Notes: a model not told the origin generated them from the letters alone. A DNA stretch of 11,807 bases from Entrophospora sp. SA101 (GCA_958430865.1 CAUDNR010004200.1:47726-59532); one strand, 5' to 3'; positions 1 through 8,686 are shown, numbered from the stretch's first letter. A program made the numbers and translations.

Positions 1-591
1 AATTTCAATTAATTAAACTAATTATTATTATTATATGAAACTAGATTTTTTTTTTCGTATATTTTACAAATTGAAACTATTCTTTATTATTACATTTCAT
101 AAAATGAAAAAAATCAAATTGTCTTTGCATACATACGAGTTGTGTTGATTTGATGTTTTTGACTTTGAAGTTAATTACACGTAATAATAATATTAATAAT
201 GTGCTTGAGCGTCTGGATTTGAAACACGCATGGCTGGTCACATCAGACATGTTTAGGCGGAGTTTTAATTTTGAAGTTTTAAAAGTGATAAAATAGCAAA
301 CAAAGAAAAAGAAGGATGTTAAAGTTCTTTATTGTTGAAGTATTAGAAACATATCATCCTATTTGGTTTTTTGGGCCTTTTTCAACCTTATATATCTTAT
401 TGTGTCTTGACGTTAAACACGAGTATTTTTAATGTGCAAACTGGTAATTAGAATGATAATTAACCCTAAAAAATTTTATTTGCCTCGCTAAAAAAATTAT
501 TTTACTATTCAGCTAGTATAAAGTATCCATAACGTTATGATCATACCGTACTGAATTTTAAATTAACGCATATGATCAGATGAATCAATCA
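1..591. other. AT-rich sequence with no supported gene
   Basis: I see no reading frame of useful length, no RNA gene and no clear repeat here. The stretch is A+T-rich with scattered homopolymer runs. It lies downstream of the decayed minus-strand gene that ends near 592, so it may be its 3' flank. Confidence 0.5.
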
Positions 592-2160
592 CTAAAGTTT
601 GGTCCGCTCATGAAATAACGGAGGGAATATACTGAGAAGTTGAGAGTCCTCTTGAGCTCGAAGCTTCTTCTCCCTGTTCTTTTCCCTTGTCATATTACTA
701 ATACAAAATCATCAATCTTCTTATCTTTTGGCGATTTAGTTTTTTGGGATAGGTGACGTGGAGCATTAAATCATTAACTCCTGTCATATATCAGAATTAG
801 ATGCGTAATCAGATGTATTGAACTCTCTCTAAGGTTCAATTGAATATGCTAGGTCAGAGCTTAAAGTATTCCTGAAAAAGTCAATGCTAAGCAAGGATCT
901 AAATATATTTGCCATAAACGTTGCTGGTATGTATTAGTTATGATTTTGTATCTTGGAATTATTCTAACAAAATCTGTTATAGGTGATACCTTGAAGATGT
1001 ATGTTATGAGAAAAGAACAAGATGTCCTCGTATACCACCCAATTATAACTGCGAGAATTCCATTACAAATCATGACTGAGGATGAATTTTACTTGTTTAT
1101 TCACGCCTTGTTGACATTAAGGGTTCATTAACATTTTATAACAACTTTAAGACAAAACTTACCCAGAAAATGAAACTGCAGGCTTTTCCAGTTCGTTCTA
1201 TTTGCGATCGGGAAGACTTTTCGTCCCTATCTGCATCTGAATGACTTTCTCCACTACAAGCAAAGAATTGTTAATTACCTTGGTAGGAATAATAAATTAA
1301 CGAGAACTATTCTTACTATATAAATTTTACTCCAGGTGCTTTCGAAAATGGACCAATAAGGTGCATATCAACGGTTCTTTCTATATGGGATGTACCACCG
1401 TATATATTCATCCAACAGTCACTATAATAACAACGTCCATGATATTCAATAAAGGAGTGCTAATAGGTATAATTAAAGATTTTTATTAAAAACTTACAAG
1501 GCATCCAAACACTCCCCAATATATTATGTGTCTTTGTCATTTAAGCAGAGGAGCAAACACACTCAATTCCTCAGGCACGCTTTTCTTTTAGGACTAAAAG
1601 TTTTTGATTGAAGCATTCCTAGCCAGTGTTGCCCGCAATGTTCGGGTGTAACATTACGCACCAATCAAAATTTTAATTTCTGGAGATATTGTACTTGTTA
1701 CACCACGAAATTTCCCAGCAACATCAGAACAGACGGATCCAATTGTGCTTCCTCTTTTATAATTTCAGTAACATTTGCTAGAGTTTTTGGACCTCAAATC
1801 CAAAAGAAATTCATCGGAACAGGGATGATTGGGACATGGGGAGATATTTTTAGCCCTAAGATCAACAATGCCACAGTACAACAGACTATATAATATGCCT
1901 GTGAGGAATTCAAAGATGCAAAAAGACTAATTAATACATACACTGTCAAACAAGCCATTTTATTTTCTCTTGCATCGTTATTCCTTTTATCAACTTATCA
2001 TAGAGGGTGGATGGATCGTCAATATTAAGGCTTTTCAAAAATCCCTTTGTGATAAAGAATAAAAAATGAAGAAGCTCTATAACCAGATCATGATTATCAT
2101 AATTTGAAAACTACCTCTTCCTGATCTTTTTTGTTTTCTTTTCTTTGATTCTTCAGACAT
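592..2160 (-). pseudogene. Decayed multi-exon gene of unknown family
   Basis: Coding-like sequence runs along the minus strand but is badly broken. A start at 2160-2158 opens a Lys/Arg-rich segment (MSEESKKRKQKRSGRG). A frame change leads into about 53 open codons ending near 1960, which include NIDDPSTLYDKLIKG. After another one-base shift, a frame continues to 1498 with stops at 1929, 1767, 1656, 1596, 1590 and 1539 (first base of each). It includes CPNHPCSDEFLLDLRSK. Two exons then splice cleanly: 1459-1317 (YYSDCWMNIYGGTSH) and 1253-1163 (ERTGKACSFIFW). The intron between them starts GTAAGA and ends TGTAG, and the frame stays open for 78 codons. A last frame from about 1135 to the stop at 592 has eleven internal stops and ends LSIFPPLFHERTKL. 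I do not recognise the family. In DNA this AT-rich the stop count is not itself proof of a former gene; the spliced pair and the residue composition are the main support. Competing open frames exist on the plus strand (about 1608-1893 and 940-1131). Confidence 0.4.
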
Positions 2161-2345
2161 ATCAACATTTCCGAAAGTTGTGTTATTTAATCCTATAACT
2201 ACTACAGAGTTATACACAATTTTTAAGTAGTGAAAGTGAACCAAGGATCTGCCAACTGGCTTAGGCTGCTTAGACTCATTCTTCCACCTTCGTGCCTTGT
2301 GGTAGTCAGGCCAACTGTTCCTTAGATGAAAAGAAGTAAAGTTAG

Positions 2346-2498
2346 TAATATCCAGTATTTTTGCAATTATCTATTAATTTTTTAAGATTGTTGGCATTAT
2401 GATACCAGTTCTAGAATGTATTTCTTTGCTGAAGTAATTCCATTATTCCACAATTGTAATATTGCTTTTCTTTGGGTTTCTTTATCGGAAGATGACAT
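2346..2498 (-). pseudogene. Tc1/mariner-type transposase, N-terminal remnant
   Basis: From the ATG at 2498-2496 the frame reads MSSSDKETQRKAILQLWNNG followed by ITSAKK. This resembles the first helix of the N-terminal helix-turn-helix DNA-binding domain of Tc1-type transposases. A one-base frameshift near 2430 then gives IHSRTGI and MPTILKN, the recognition-helix part of the same fold. After a stop the frame reads NCKNTGYY, like the basic loop that usually follows. The rest of the roughly 340-residue transposase, including the DDE catalytic domain, is absent, so this cannot be active. It ends close to the start of the decayed gene at 2160. Confidence 0.75.
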
Positions 2499-2660
2499 TG
2501 TGGTGATGATTTCATAACAAAACAAAACAATTTAAATGTAGCCTAATATAGTTTAGGTAATATTTTTTATATATTCAAAACATGAAATGAATCACTTTTA
2601 TTTTGGGAAAGTTATTAGTGTTTGAATTCGCCAAAATTTTTTGTTACACACTGTATGTCA

Positions 2661-2762
2661 TTTATTACCTCATCATTAAATAATTTGTGATTTATTATCT
2701 CATCATTAATAAATAATTCACGATTTATTATCTCATCATTAAATAATTCATGATTTATTATG
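2661..2762. repeat. 30-bp minisatellite, about 3.3 units
   Basis: Three head-to-tail units at 2661-2690, 2691-2723 (with a 3-bp insertion) and 2724-2753 share the core TTTATTATCTCATCATTAAA. A partial fourth unit follows. On the minus strand the units give a repeated NDEIINHELF-like peptide. That is a by-product of the 30-bp period, not evidence of a gene. Confidence 0.85.
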
Positions 2763-2899
2763 TTCAAAAATATATATAAAAAGGGTAGATTTCTTCCAAT
2801 CTTCTGAATTTCTTTTAATAATAACAAACCAATTTATAATTATGTAAGGAATGTCCAGTAGATTCAGAAGCAAGAAAGTAAGAAAATTGCACTTGCTAA

Positions 2900-3300
2900 T
2901 ATAGTTGGCTTGGTCTAAAGACCTCCTAAATTTTGGGCAAATTTTAAAAGTATAGAAGTCACTTTCTGTCCTACCTTTTAAAAAATAGCTCTATTAGTTG
3001 ATAGAATATGTCTTTAGTTTTAATGTAATAGAGAGATTTTCTCAAAAAAATTATTTGTTGTAGAGTTCTATTCTTTTTTAAAACATGTACTTTACTATGC
3101 TCGCGAGGAATTTTTCCACTATGATCATTTCTAAATTTAGGAAAATTATTACTAAATTTAAACTATCGTATCTAAATTTGGCAGTAACTGGTAAGAAATA
3201 GTTTTTAAAACTAAAATCACGTGAAGACCTATTTTTTGAAAAATTTGAAATTTGGCCACATGGCGCAGCAATAGGAGGTCTTTAGACCGAGCCAACCATA
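2900..3300. mobile_element. MITE-like element with 29-bp terminal inverted repeats
   Basis: The left end (2900-2928, TATAGTTGGCTTGGTCTAAA and on to CTCCTA) matches the reverse complement of the right end (3272-3300) with only two mismatches. The 401-bp body has no coding capacity. Ends with long imperfect inverted repeats, a small AT-rich body and no gene fit a non-autonomous DNA transposon. Both ends begin with TA, which may be the target duplication of a Tc1/mariner-type insertion, but no longer target-site duplication is visible, so the superfamily is not assigned. Confidence 0.75.
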
Positions 3301-3602
3301 GAAAGATAGATCCGTTATAGAGAGAATGAACTGTATGTAGTTACTATCTTTTTTATAATTTATTTGAACAGTTATCTTAAGTTCAAGACATTAAAATTAA
3401 TGGTTTTTTTATTTTATTAAAGAAATAACACGCGTTTCAAAGAGGATGTGTTTTTTTTATCTTCAACAAAGTTTAAGATGTTGAAACTGCTGATTGATTT
3501 CTGAAGAAGTTTTGGCAAGCAACCATATTTACCCCCACCATTTATTTCATTTTTATGTGTAACTTTCTACTACAATAACGATGGGTAATTTTAATATTTT
3601 AA

Positions 3603-3914
3603 ATGGGAGATTTTTTAATTTATAATATATTTTTATATTTATTATTGGAACATAAGTTGAACATAACTTTACATTGTTCTATTACTGGGCTTAATTGTTA
3701 TAGATTGCAAAATGAAAATCAAAGGATCACTATAACTAAACTTACTCTTCCAGATATTTCAGATTCAAAATCGGTAAATGTTATAAGTGACACTGAAGCA
3801 GATAATACATGTGACTGATGAACAATAATCAAGATGCAATTTCCAGTGGCACTAATGTTGATGATTTTAGTATTTTTAGTGATGCTTTTGATTATCCAGA
3901 TAAAAAGTATTGAT
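3603..3914 (+). pseudogene. Short broken reading frame of unknown function
   Basis: A 71-codon frame (3603-3818) has a hydrophobic start and a Ser/Asp-rich end (TLPDISDSKSVNVISDTEAD). Its TGA overlaps an ATG in another frame (3818-3820) that gives 31 more residues of similar composition (MNNNQDAISSGTNVDDFSIF), ending at 3914. The join looks like a single frameshift in one coding stretch. I recognise no domain. In DNA this AT-rich it could also be chance, and the opposite strand carries an open frame over the same bases. The flanks at 3301-3602 and 3915-4178 show nothing I can support. Confidence 0.2.
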
Positions 3915-4178
3915 TCATGCATTCATTCAATGATATTTCAAATATTACATTACAATTTAAAAGATCAAATGATTATAATAAATTGAATGACATAAATTTA
4001 AATTTATTACTATCAATATTCAGAAATAATTACTGCTATTGAATAATTATTAATTTCAACAATTGTATCTTTAATATTTGTTTGTATTACTTATATAATT
4101 TATAATGATAAATAAAAAAATTAGATTATCATAAAATTCAACTGACAACTGAAAAATGACATAATATTTATTGACATG

Positions 4179-4655
4179 TTCGAGATTCACCAAACATTAT
4201 ACGGTCATACCTCTCTCCAAGAACCAATTACTATTAAGCTCATAGAAAAACCTCTCTATAAGAACATCTAGAAAAAGTTACTATATTCTGATAGAGTTAT
4301 TTATTATTATTTTTAATTTGTCACAATTCTATGTTAAACCAAACCTTTTTATTATTCATTAATTATTCACGTTATTTAATGGAGGCATTAATGTTTAGCA
4401 TGCCGCCTTTTGTTTTAATTACAAATTTAAAACACCATTAACCAATTTAAATAAAATATCAGGTTACAATTTCTCTTCTAAGGCTATTTTCAGCCATTTT
4501 ATTGTTCTTGGAAATTGTCCTTTGTTACTATTGGATTAATTATCCAGTGTTGATCATTCCCGATTTATTTGAAAATATATTTATACTAAAATTAAACTGT
4601 AATGGAAAAAATGCAAACTTTATATTTTTCATATTTATTTATTTGGCGCACAAAT
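4179..4655 (+). repeat. Left arm of long inverted repeat
   Basis: This arm reads as the reverse complement of 8260-8686. The inner part (about 4484-4655) is nearly identical by eye to 8260-8430, with only small indels. The outer part is more diverged and carries extra insertions, making this arm about 50 bp longer. The outer end (TTCGAGATTCACCAAACATT) is followed by CGGTCATACCTCTCTCC. In the other arm this reads CAGTCATACCTCTCTCC next to TA, which resembles the ends of pogo/Tigger-type Tc1-mariner elements. Similarity extends about 22 bp beyond that motif, so the repeat unit is larger than one such terminus. Confidence 0.85.
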
Positions 4656-5341
4656 AAAATATATACTTTTTTGGCATAACTCTCATTTATTTGTAAATTG
4701 TTAAATTTCCGATTACCCAAGAATGACTTCAGACACGTAGAGAGTAAATTCGTCATCATAAATATTTTTTCATTTCGTTATTAACAATAATAATAATCCA
4801 GGAAGTAGATAACTTTATTATTGATTATTATTACCAATTCTACCATTTTTCGTAAGTAATTATTACTTGATATTAAAATATAAAATGAATCATCGAATTC
4901 TTCTTCTTATTTTTTTGTTTATTCTGCAACCACATAAATCATGCATATACCCAATTCGATTAATTACATCATAGAAAAAAAGCATTTAAAAAACGCCACC
5001 AATATTTCGAAATGAAATCTTTGAAATTTGCTAAATTAAATCTATATCACAATAATAAATAACCTTTATACTTTTTATATTTTAACAATGATCAATGTGT
5101 TGTTACTTAATAGACTGCGTGTGAATAAACAATATGAATCAAGAAATTTTATCAATAATAGGAACATAATACTTATTGTTAAAAATTCCCACTCTTCGCA
5201 ACATAATAAATAATAATATGAAACTATTTACGCTGACTTCTTCCCTTTCAAGTTGGTTATAGAACATTCTGGGTATATTTTCAATTAATATAAGTATTTT
5301 AATAATTTTTAAAAATTTTTTTTTAAAACATATTTTAAAAC
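4656..5341. other. AT-rich spacer upstream of the nuclease gene
   Basis: No gene is supported. The stretch lies between the inverted-repeat arm and the nuclease start codon at 5342, so it should contain the promoter of that gene. I see no clear promoter motif in DNA this AT-rich. A minus-strand open frame at 5139-5360 has low-complexity Ile/Lys-rich content and overlaps exon 1 of the nuclease, so I do not count it. Confidence 0.5.
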
Positions 5342-5968
5342 ATGAGATCTTCATTTGCACTTGAACTAGAAGTTTTAAACAAATTGAGGGATGCGGGGAT
5401 TGAGTGCGAACATATTGGGTGAGTGTTTTTCACAGAGTTATTTTGTCGAGTTCTTTGATGATGACACATTATACTCATTATTATTGTTTATTGTTTATCT
5501 ATTATACAGCGGGCCGGGCGACATGGGAATCGATATTAAAGGAGTTGCCTGCAGCATCCCGTTTGTTGTACAATGTAAAAATTGGAGAAAGAAAATAGGT
5601 ATTATATCAATTATTTATGCGAATCACATTAATTAAGATAACTTTCAATTAATTAATATCAAACATTTACAGGTCGTCCGGCGGTGTACGAATTGGAGGG
5701 GGTTCTCCTGAGGCAGGCAAGGGAGACGATTGGCATCTTGGTTGGCCGATCGAAAGAAGCTGGCTTCGCGCCTAGTGCGTGGACCGCAGCTAATACGTCG
5801 GTATTCGATATTGTTCTCACGGATGTGGCTAATATTATAGAGGATTTGTCTTTAGTCGCTGGTCGACTAAATGATAATTCCAGAGCTCTTAATTTATTTT
5901 TTTCTTTTTTTTTTTTTTTAATTTTTATTTATATAATTATTTTTATTTTCTTGTATATATTTTTTTAA
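5342..5968 (+). CDS. Mrr-type PD-(D/E)XK restriction endonuclease-like protein
   Basis: Three exons (5342-5418, 5510-5598, 5673-5968) join in frame through introns starting GTGAGT and GTATTA and ending ACAG. The product is about 153 residues. Helix SSFALELEVLNKLRDAGIE opens the fold. Residues 27-50 carry the active-site signature: GPGDMGID with Asp34, then VVQCKNW with Gln47 and Lys49, the D-(12)-QxK form seen in Mrr-like nucleases. Residues 60-110 (YELEGVL, ILVGRSKEAGFAP, FDIVLTD) match the following helix and strands. The catalytic core is therefore intact, and the protein should cut or bind DNA. The exons are clearly richer in G+C than their surroundings. The nearest eukaryotic family I can name is the fungal DUF2034/RRG7 group, but the substrate is unknown. 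The last 24 or so residues are poly-Phe/Ile encoded by a T-tract, so the true C-terminus is uncertain. Confidence 0.75.
5896..5966. repeat. T-rich low-complexity block 1
   Basis: A long run of T with sparse A and C ends in a CTTGTATATATTTTTTT unit, the same unit that recurs in the second block. It follows directly on the conserved end of the nuclease domain and converts its frame into poly-Phe. It may be an insertion, a slippage expansion or part of an intron. Confidence 0.7.
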
Positions 5969-6367
5969 TCGTAAGTCTTCGTCCGTGGGAACACTATCTT
6001 ATATCGACGTTTTATCTGATTCTTTCCCCGCTCATTGTAAATATTGTAAATATTTTTTTTTTTTTCTTGTATATATTTTTTTGTTTTACTTGTATATATT
6101 TTTTTTTTTTTGTATATATTTTTTTTTTCTTGTATATATATATTTTTTTTTTCTTGTATATATTTTTATTTCTTAGTTACATAATACAATTATTTCTTTG
6201 GTATTTTATTTTTTTAAAAAAAAAATCGTGCGTATCCAATGATCAATCAAGTGTCGTTTTCAGACGGTAATTGTTTTAAAATTGAAGCATGTAAGGAAGA
6301 GATAAGGTTACTGTGCTTAAATCTGCAGTTGAAAAATCAAGGTCACAAGACCTTTTCATATTTATAA
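5969..6367 (+). other. Possible 3' coding segments of the nuclease gene
   Basis: Two coding-like islands follow the T-rich block. The first (5968-6051) reads NRKSSSVGTLSYIDVLSDSF and on to CKYCKY, open only if one base is shifted in the T-tract. The second (6239-6367) opens at an ATG and reads MINQVSFSDGNCFKIEACKE followed by EIRLLCLNLQ, ending at a TAA. It also has a possible acceptor (TTTTCAG) at 6263. Both are on the same strand as the nuclease and are less AT-biased than their surroundings. They could be its original C-terminus, split by T-rich insertions or introns. No domain is recognised in either. Confidence 0.3.
6052..6178. repeat. T-rich block 2 with CTTGTATATAT tandem units
   Basis: At least five imperfect units of the form (C)TTGTATATAT plus a run of 6-13 T lie head to tail here. 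They vary in T number and in the length of the TA run. The same unit occurs in block 1 at about 5950-5966, which points to a shared origin. Confidence 0.8.
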
Positions 6368-6596
6368 GAAATAATTAAAATAATTTTTGAGAACAATTTC
6401 ACTTTGAAGGTTAATAAAATAAAAAAGATTTATATTTCAATGTTTTCTCTTCGTAAAAAACAAATGATATATGTTTTTACACGTATTAATATTATGATTA
6501 AATATTACTTATTTTTTTAATACAACTACAACCAAGTCAAGCATACGGTAATGTGGTGTAGTGTTTAAATATTAATATTAATATACTTTACACTTT

Positions 6597-6629
6597 CTAT
6601 AATGGTTTACGAAAAAATGTCCATTATAG
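6597..6629. other. Short perfect inverted repeat (hairpin)
   Basis: CTATAATGG at 6597-6605 pairs with CCATTATAG at 6621-6629 across a 15-base loop. The stretch 6368-6681 otherwise holds no gene I can support. There is no T-tract or other context to call it a terminator. Confidence 0.4.
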
Positions 6630-6681
6630 TAATGATTCACACATGGGTCATAAATTGAGCTTAAATTATAGAGCAAAACCC

Positions 6682-6725
<44 letters not shown>

Positions 6726-6743
6726 TTATATTATTATTATTTT
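6682..6743. repeat. (ATT)n microsatellite, imperfect
   Basis: ATT units are interrupted once by ACTATTTATATT (6721-6732). The tract sits in the last visible intron of the kexin protease-domain piece, just past its donor site at 6745-6744. Kexin sequence stops here: no next exon follows to the left, and the similarity with the other kexin piece also begins inside this tract. Confidence 0.9.
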
Positions 6744-7160
6744 ACCTTATTTGCAATACTAATGAAAAAACCCCGGCTGCAATTGGTGCAGCTGCAGATG
6801 TACCACCATGCAAATTTGTACATTTCTTAACGCCCACATCAGTTGTATACTAATATTATTATTTACACATAATAAACTTAGTATAATATTGAAATCGACA
6901 AAGGAAAAAATAAATAATTATAACGAAATCCATACATACAATATAACTTCCACTGCCACTACTATAAGTAGTGATTAATAAGGCAGTACATCTTTCGGCA
7001 TAGTAGGGGAGTACATGCTTACGATCAACAGCTCCAACAGTTAATGTGTATATACTGTTGGTGTAGCCATCATAATTACAGTTATCATCATTGGCACCTC
7101 CATTACCGGATGCAAAAACGAACAAGCTTCCTTTTCCGCCACGACCCTTTTCTATTCCTT
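6729..7160. repeat. Direct repeat copy 1, identical to 11375-11806
   Basis: All 432 bases match 11375-11806 by eye, at an offset of 4646. The copy spans part of the (ATT)n tract, a 104-bp kexin exon, a 90-bp intron and most of the next exon. No substitutions appear even in the intron, so the duplication is either extremely recent or an assembly artefact. Confidence 0.9.
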
Positions 7161-7913
7161 TTACTATCGCTTTAAGTATCACACCTTGAGGTGCCTCTGC
7201 CGACTGCCCATCATCAGGTGGTCCCCAACTACATGAATATATGTCATTCTTTTGGAATTTATAATTCAAAGCCTCCGCTTCATCAGCATCTGATATATGT
7301 GCAGACAATATTCTTATACCTTAAATATAATAATATTGTTGTATTGTTGTTAATTTTAATTATAAAGATAGTAATAATCATAATTACAATTATCATTACA
7401 CTATTAAAATACCTGCTATTTTGACATCTGGAGCAATACCAATACCACATACACTGTTTTTCACGGCAGCTATTTCTCCGGCACATCTTGTTCCATGCGT
7501 ATCATCAATTAAACGAGGTTTTGGTAGTGGATTATGATCATTGAAATCATATGATCCTTCTGCGTACTTTTATTTTTTATAGAGATTAAATATTATTACT
7601 ATTTACTATTATTATTATGTTAATAAATATGATTTATATTATTATATTTTGCCTACAACATACAAAATTATCAGCCAAATCTTCACTATACATGTCCAAT
7701 CCATCATCTACAATAGCAGCAACAACTCCTTTGCCCGTTATTCCTTATGATGGAGATATCAATCAATCAATCAATCATCTATTGTATTAGTACGAGTTTT
7801 GTTTTTTTTTCAAATCAAAAAATTTGAAATTTCACAAATTTGTAATAAATAATTATATAAATTTCATTTGCACTATGTTTCTTTCTATATACGTGTATTT
7901 GTGAATATATATT

Positions 7914-7942
7914 GGGAGAAGGGAGGGGAGGGGGTTGTGGGG
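7914..7942 (+). other. G-run cluster, possible G-quadruplex
   Basis: Five runs of three to five G lie within 29 bases (GGGAGAAGGGAGGGGAGGGG and onward). The cluster is in the intron between the second and third exons of the minus-strand kexin piece, so the G-rich strand is the template and the transcript would be C-rich. It stands out in a region otherwise very poor in G. Confidence 0.6.
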
Positions 7943-8080
7943 AGAGAACATTTAAAAAATATAAATACCTTCTTTCCATATGCCCGTAACATTAATATCA
8001 TGTCCTATTTCATTTAAATTAAGCTATATACAATAATAATTTATAGTTAAAATCAATATCCCTGAATGTTGTTTAATATG

Positions 8081-8081
<1 letters not shown>

Positions 8082-8110
<29 letters not shown>
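8082..8110. repeat. (ATT)n microsatellite
   Basis: About nine or ten ATT units begin immediately after the donor site of the first visible kexin exon (exon end 8113). The 5' end of the intron on the minus strand therefore reads GTAATAATAAT. Confidence 0.9.
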
Positions 8111-8114
<4 letters not shown>

Positions 8115-8259
8115 AATGCCATTGATATTTAAATCCTGGATCGTGAATTCCTATTGATTTACCAATTTCATCTGGATCCAGGAATTTATGAGAATTATCT
8201 GTTGGTGATGGAGTAGGTGGTGGAAGTGGTACTCGTTTGTGTCTTTTTCTAAGTATTTG

Positions 8260-8686
8260 ATTTGTGCGCCAAATAAATAAATATGTAATGAAAAATATAA
8301 AGTTTGCATTTTTTCCATTACAGTTTAATTTTAGGTATAAATATATTTTCAAATAAATCGGGAATGATCAACACTGGATAATTAATCCAATAGTAACAAA
8401 GGACAATTTCCAAGAACAATAAAATGGCTGAAAATGATATTTTATTTAAATTGGTTAGTGGTGTTTTAAATTTGTAATTGAAACATGCTAAACATTAATG
8501 TCTCCATTAAATAACGTGGTAATTAATGAATAATAAAAAGGGTTTAGTTTAACATAAAATTGTCGGGAACATTCCAGATGTTCTTGTAGAGAGGTTTTTC
8601 CCTATATGGAGATGATTTTTCTATGAAATTGGTTCCCAACATATGTGGAGAGAGGTATGACTGTATAATGTTTGGTGAATCTCGAA
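8260..8686 (-). repeat. Right arm of long inverted repeat
   Basis: This is the reverse complement of 4179-4655. The inner end (ATTTGTGCGCC, 8260-8270) abuts the first recognisable kexin codon (CAA at 8259-8257). The outer half contains GGAGAGAGGTATGACTG followed by TA (8647-8665), which on the minus strand is TA plus CAGTCATACCTCTCTCC, similar to pogo/Tigger-type ends. A related AGAGAGGTTTTTCCC motif occurs at about 8588, as expected for subterminal repeats. The outer part is copied again in the 438-bp tandem repeat. Confidence 0.85.

Larger units (their letters stand above)
6746..8259 (-). pseudogene. KEX2: Kexin-type proprotein convertase, protease-domain piece (partial)
   Basis: Six exons (8259-8113, 8023-7969, 7743-7664, 7566-7413, 7319-6940, 6849-6746) join in frame across GT-AG introns and give about 306 residues. 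The kexin part starts at QILRKRHKR, the dibasic end of the propeptide where the enzyme cleaves itself, then a Pro-rich linker and the S8 subtilase domain. The catalytic residues are visible: Asp80 in AAIVDDGLD, His118 in DDTHGTRCAGEIAA, the oxyanion Asn218 in FASGNGG and Ser290 in HGGTSAAAP. Kexins cleave secretory precursors after Lys-Arg in the late Golgi. Signal peptide and most of the propeptide are missing because repeat sequence begins at 8260. The P domain, stalk and membrane anchor are missing on the other side, where the last intron enters an (ATT)n tract. It is a truncated copy if the order is real, or the front half of a single gene if misassembled. An acceptor at 8249 would make the first exon start at 8248. 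Confidence 0.85.

Noticed and set aside
605..632. TATTCCCTCCGTTATT on the minus strand, resembling Stowaway-type MITE ends
   Set aside because: No matching opposite terminus or TA target duplication was found, and it falls inside the decayed gene reading.
940..1131. Plus-strand frame containing TEDEFYLFIHALLTL
   Set aside because: It looks coding-like but overlaps the decayed minus-strand gene, has no splice partner I could find, and neighbouring segments favour the minus strand. Orientation is not fully settled.
1608..1893. Plus-strand stop-free stretch of about 95 codons
   Set aside because: It has no ATG near its start and lies antisense to the minus-strand reading; kept out as a likely shadow, with the caveat that orientation rests on composition.
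2615..2827. 70-codon minus-strand frame with repeated NDEIINHELF
   Set aside because: The peptide repeat is produced by the 30-bp minisatellite; nothing else supports a gene.
5985..6270. Phe/Tyr-rich plus-strand frames
   Set aside because: Mostly translation of T-rich tandem repeats; only the short islands at 5968-6051 and 6239-6367 look coding.
8260..8352. Extension of the kexin frame upstream to an ATG at 8352
   Set aside because: These codons lie in the inverted-repeat arm also found at 4179-4655, where no kexin follows, so they are repeat sequence, not a kexin N-terminus.
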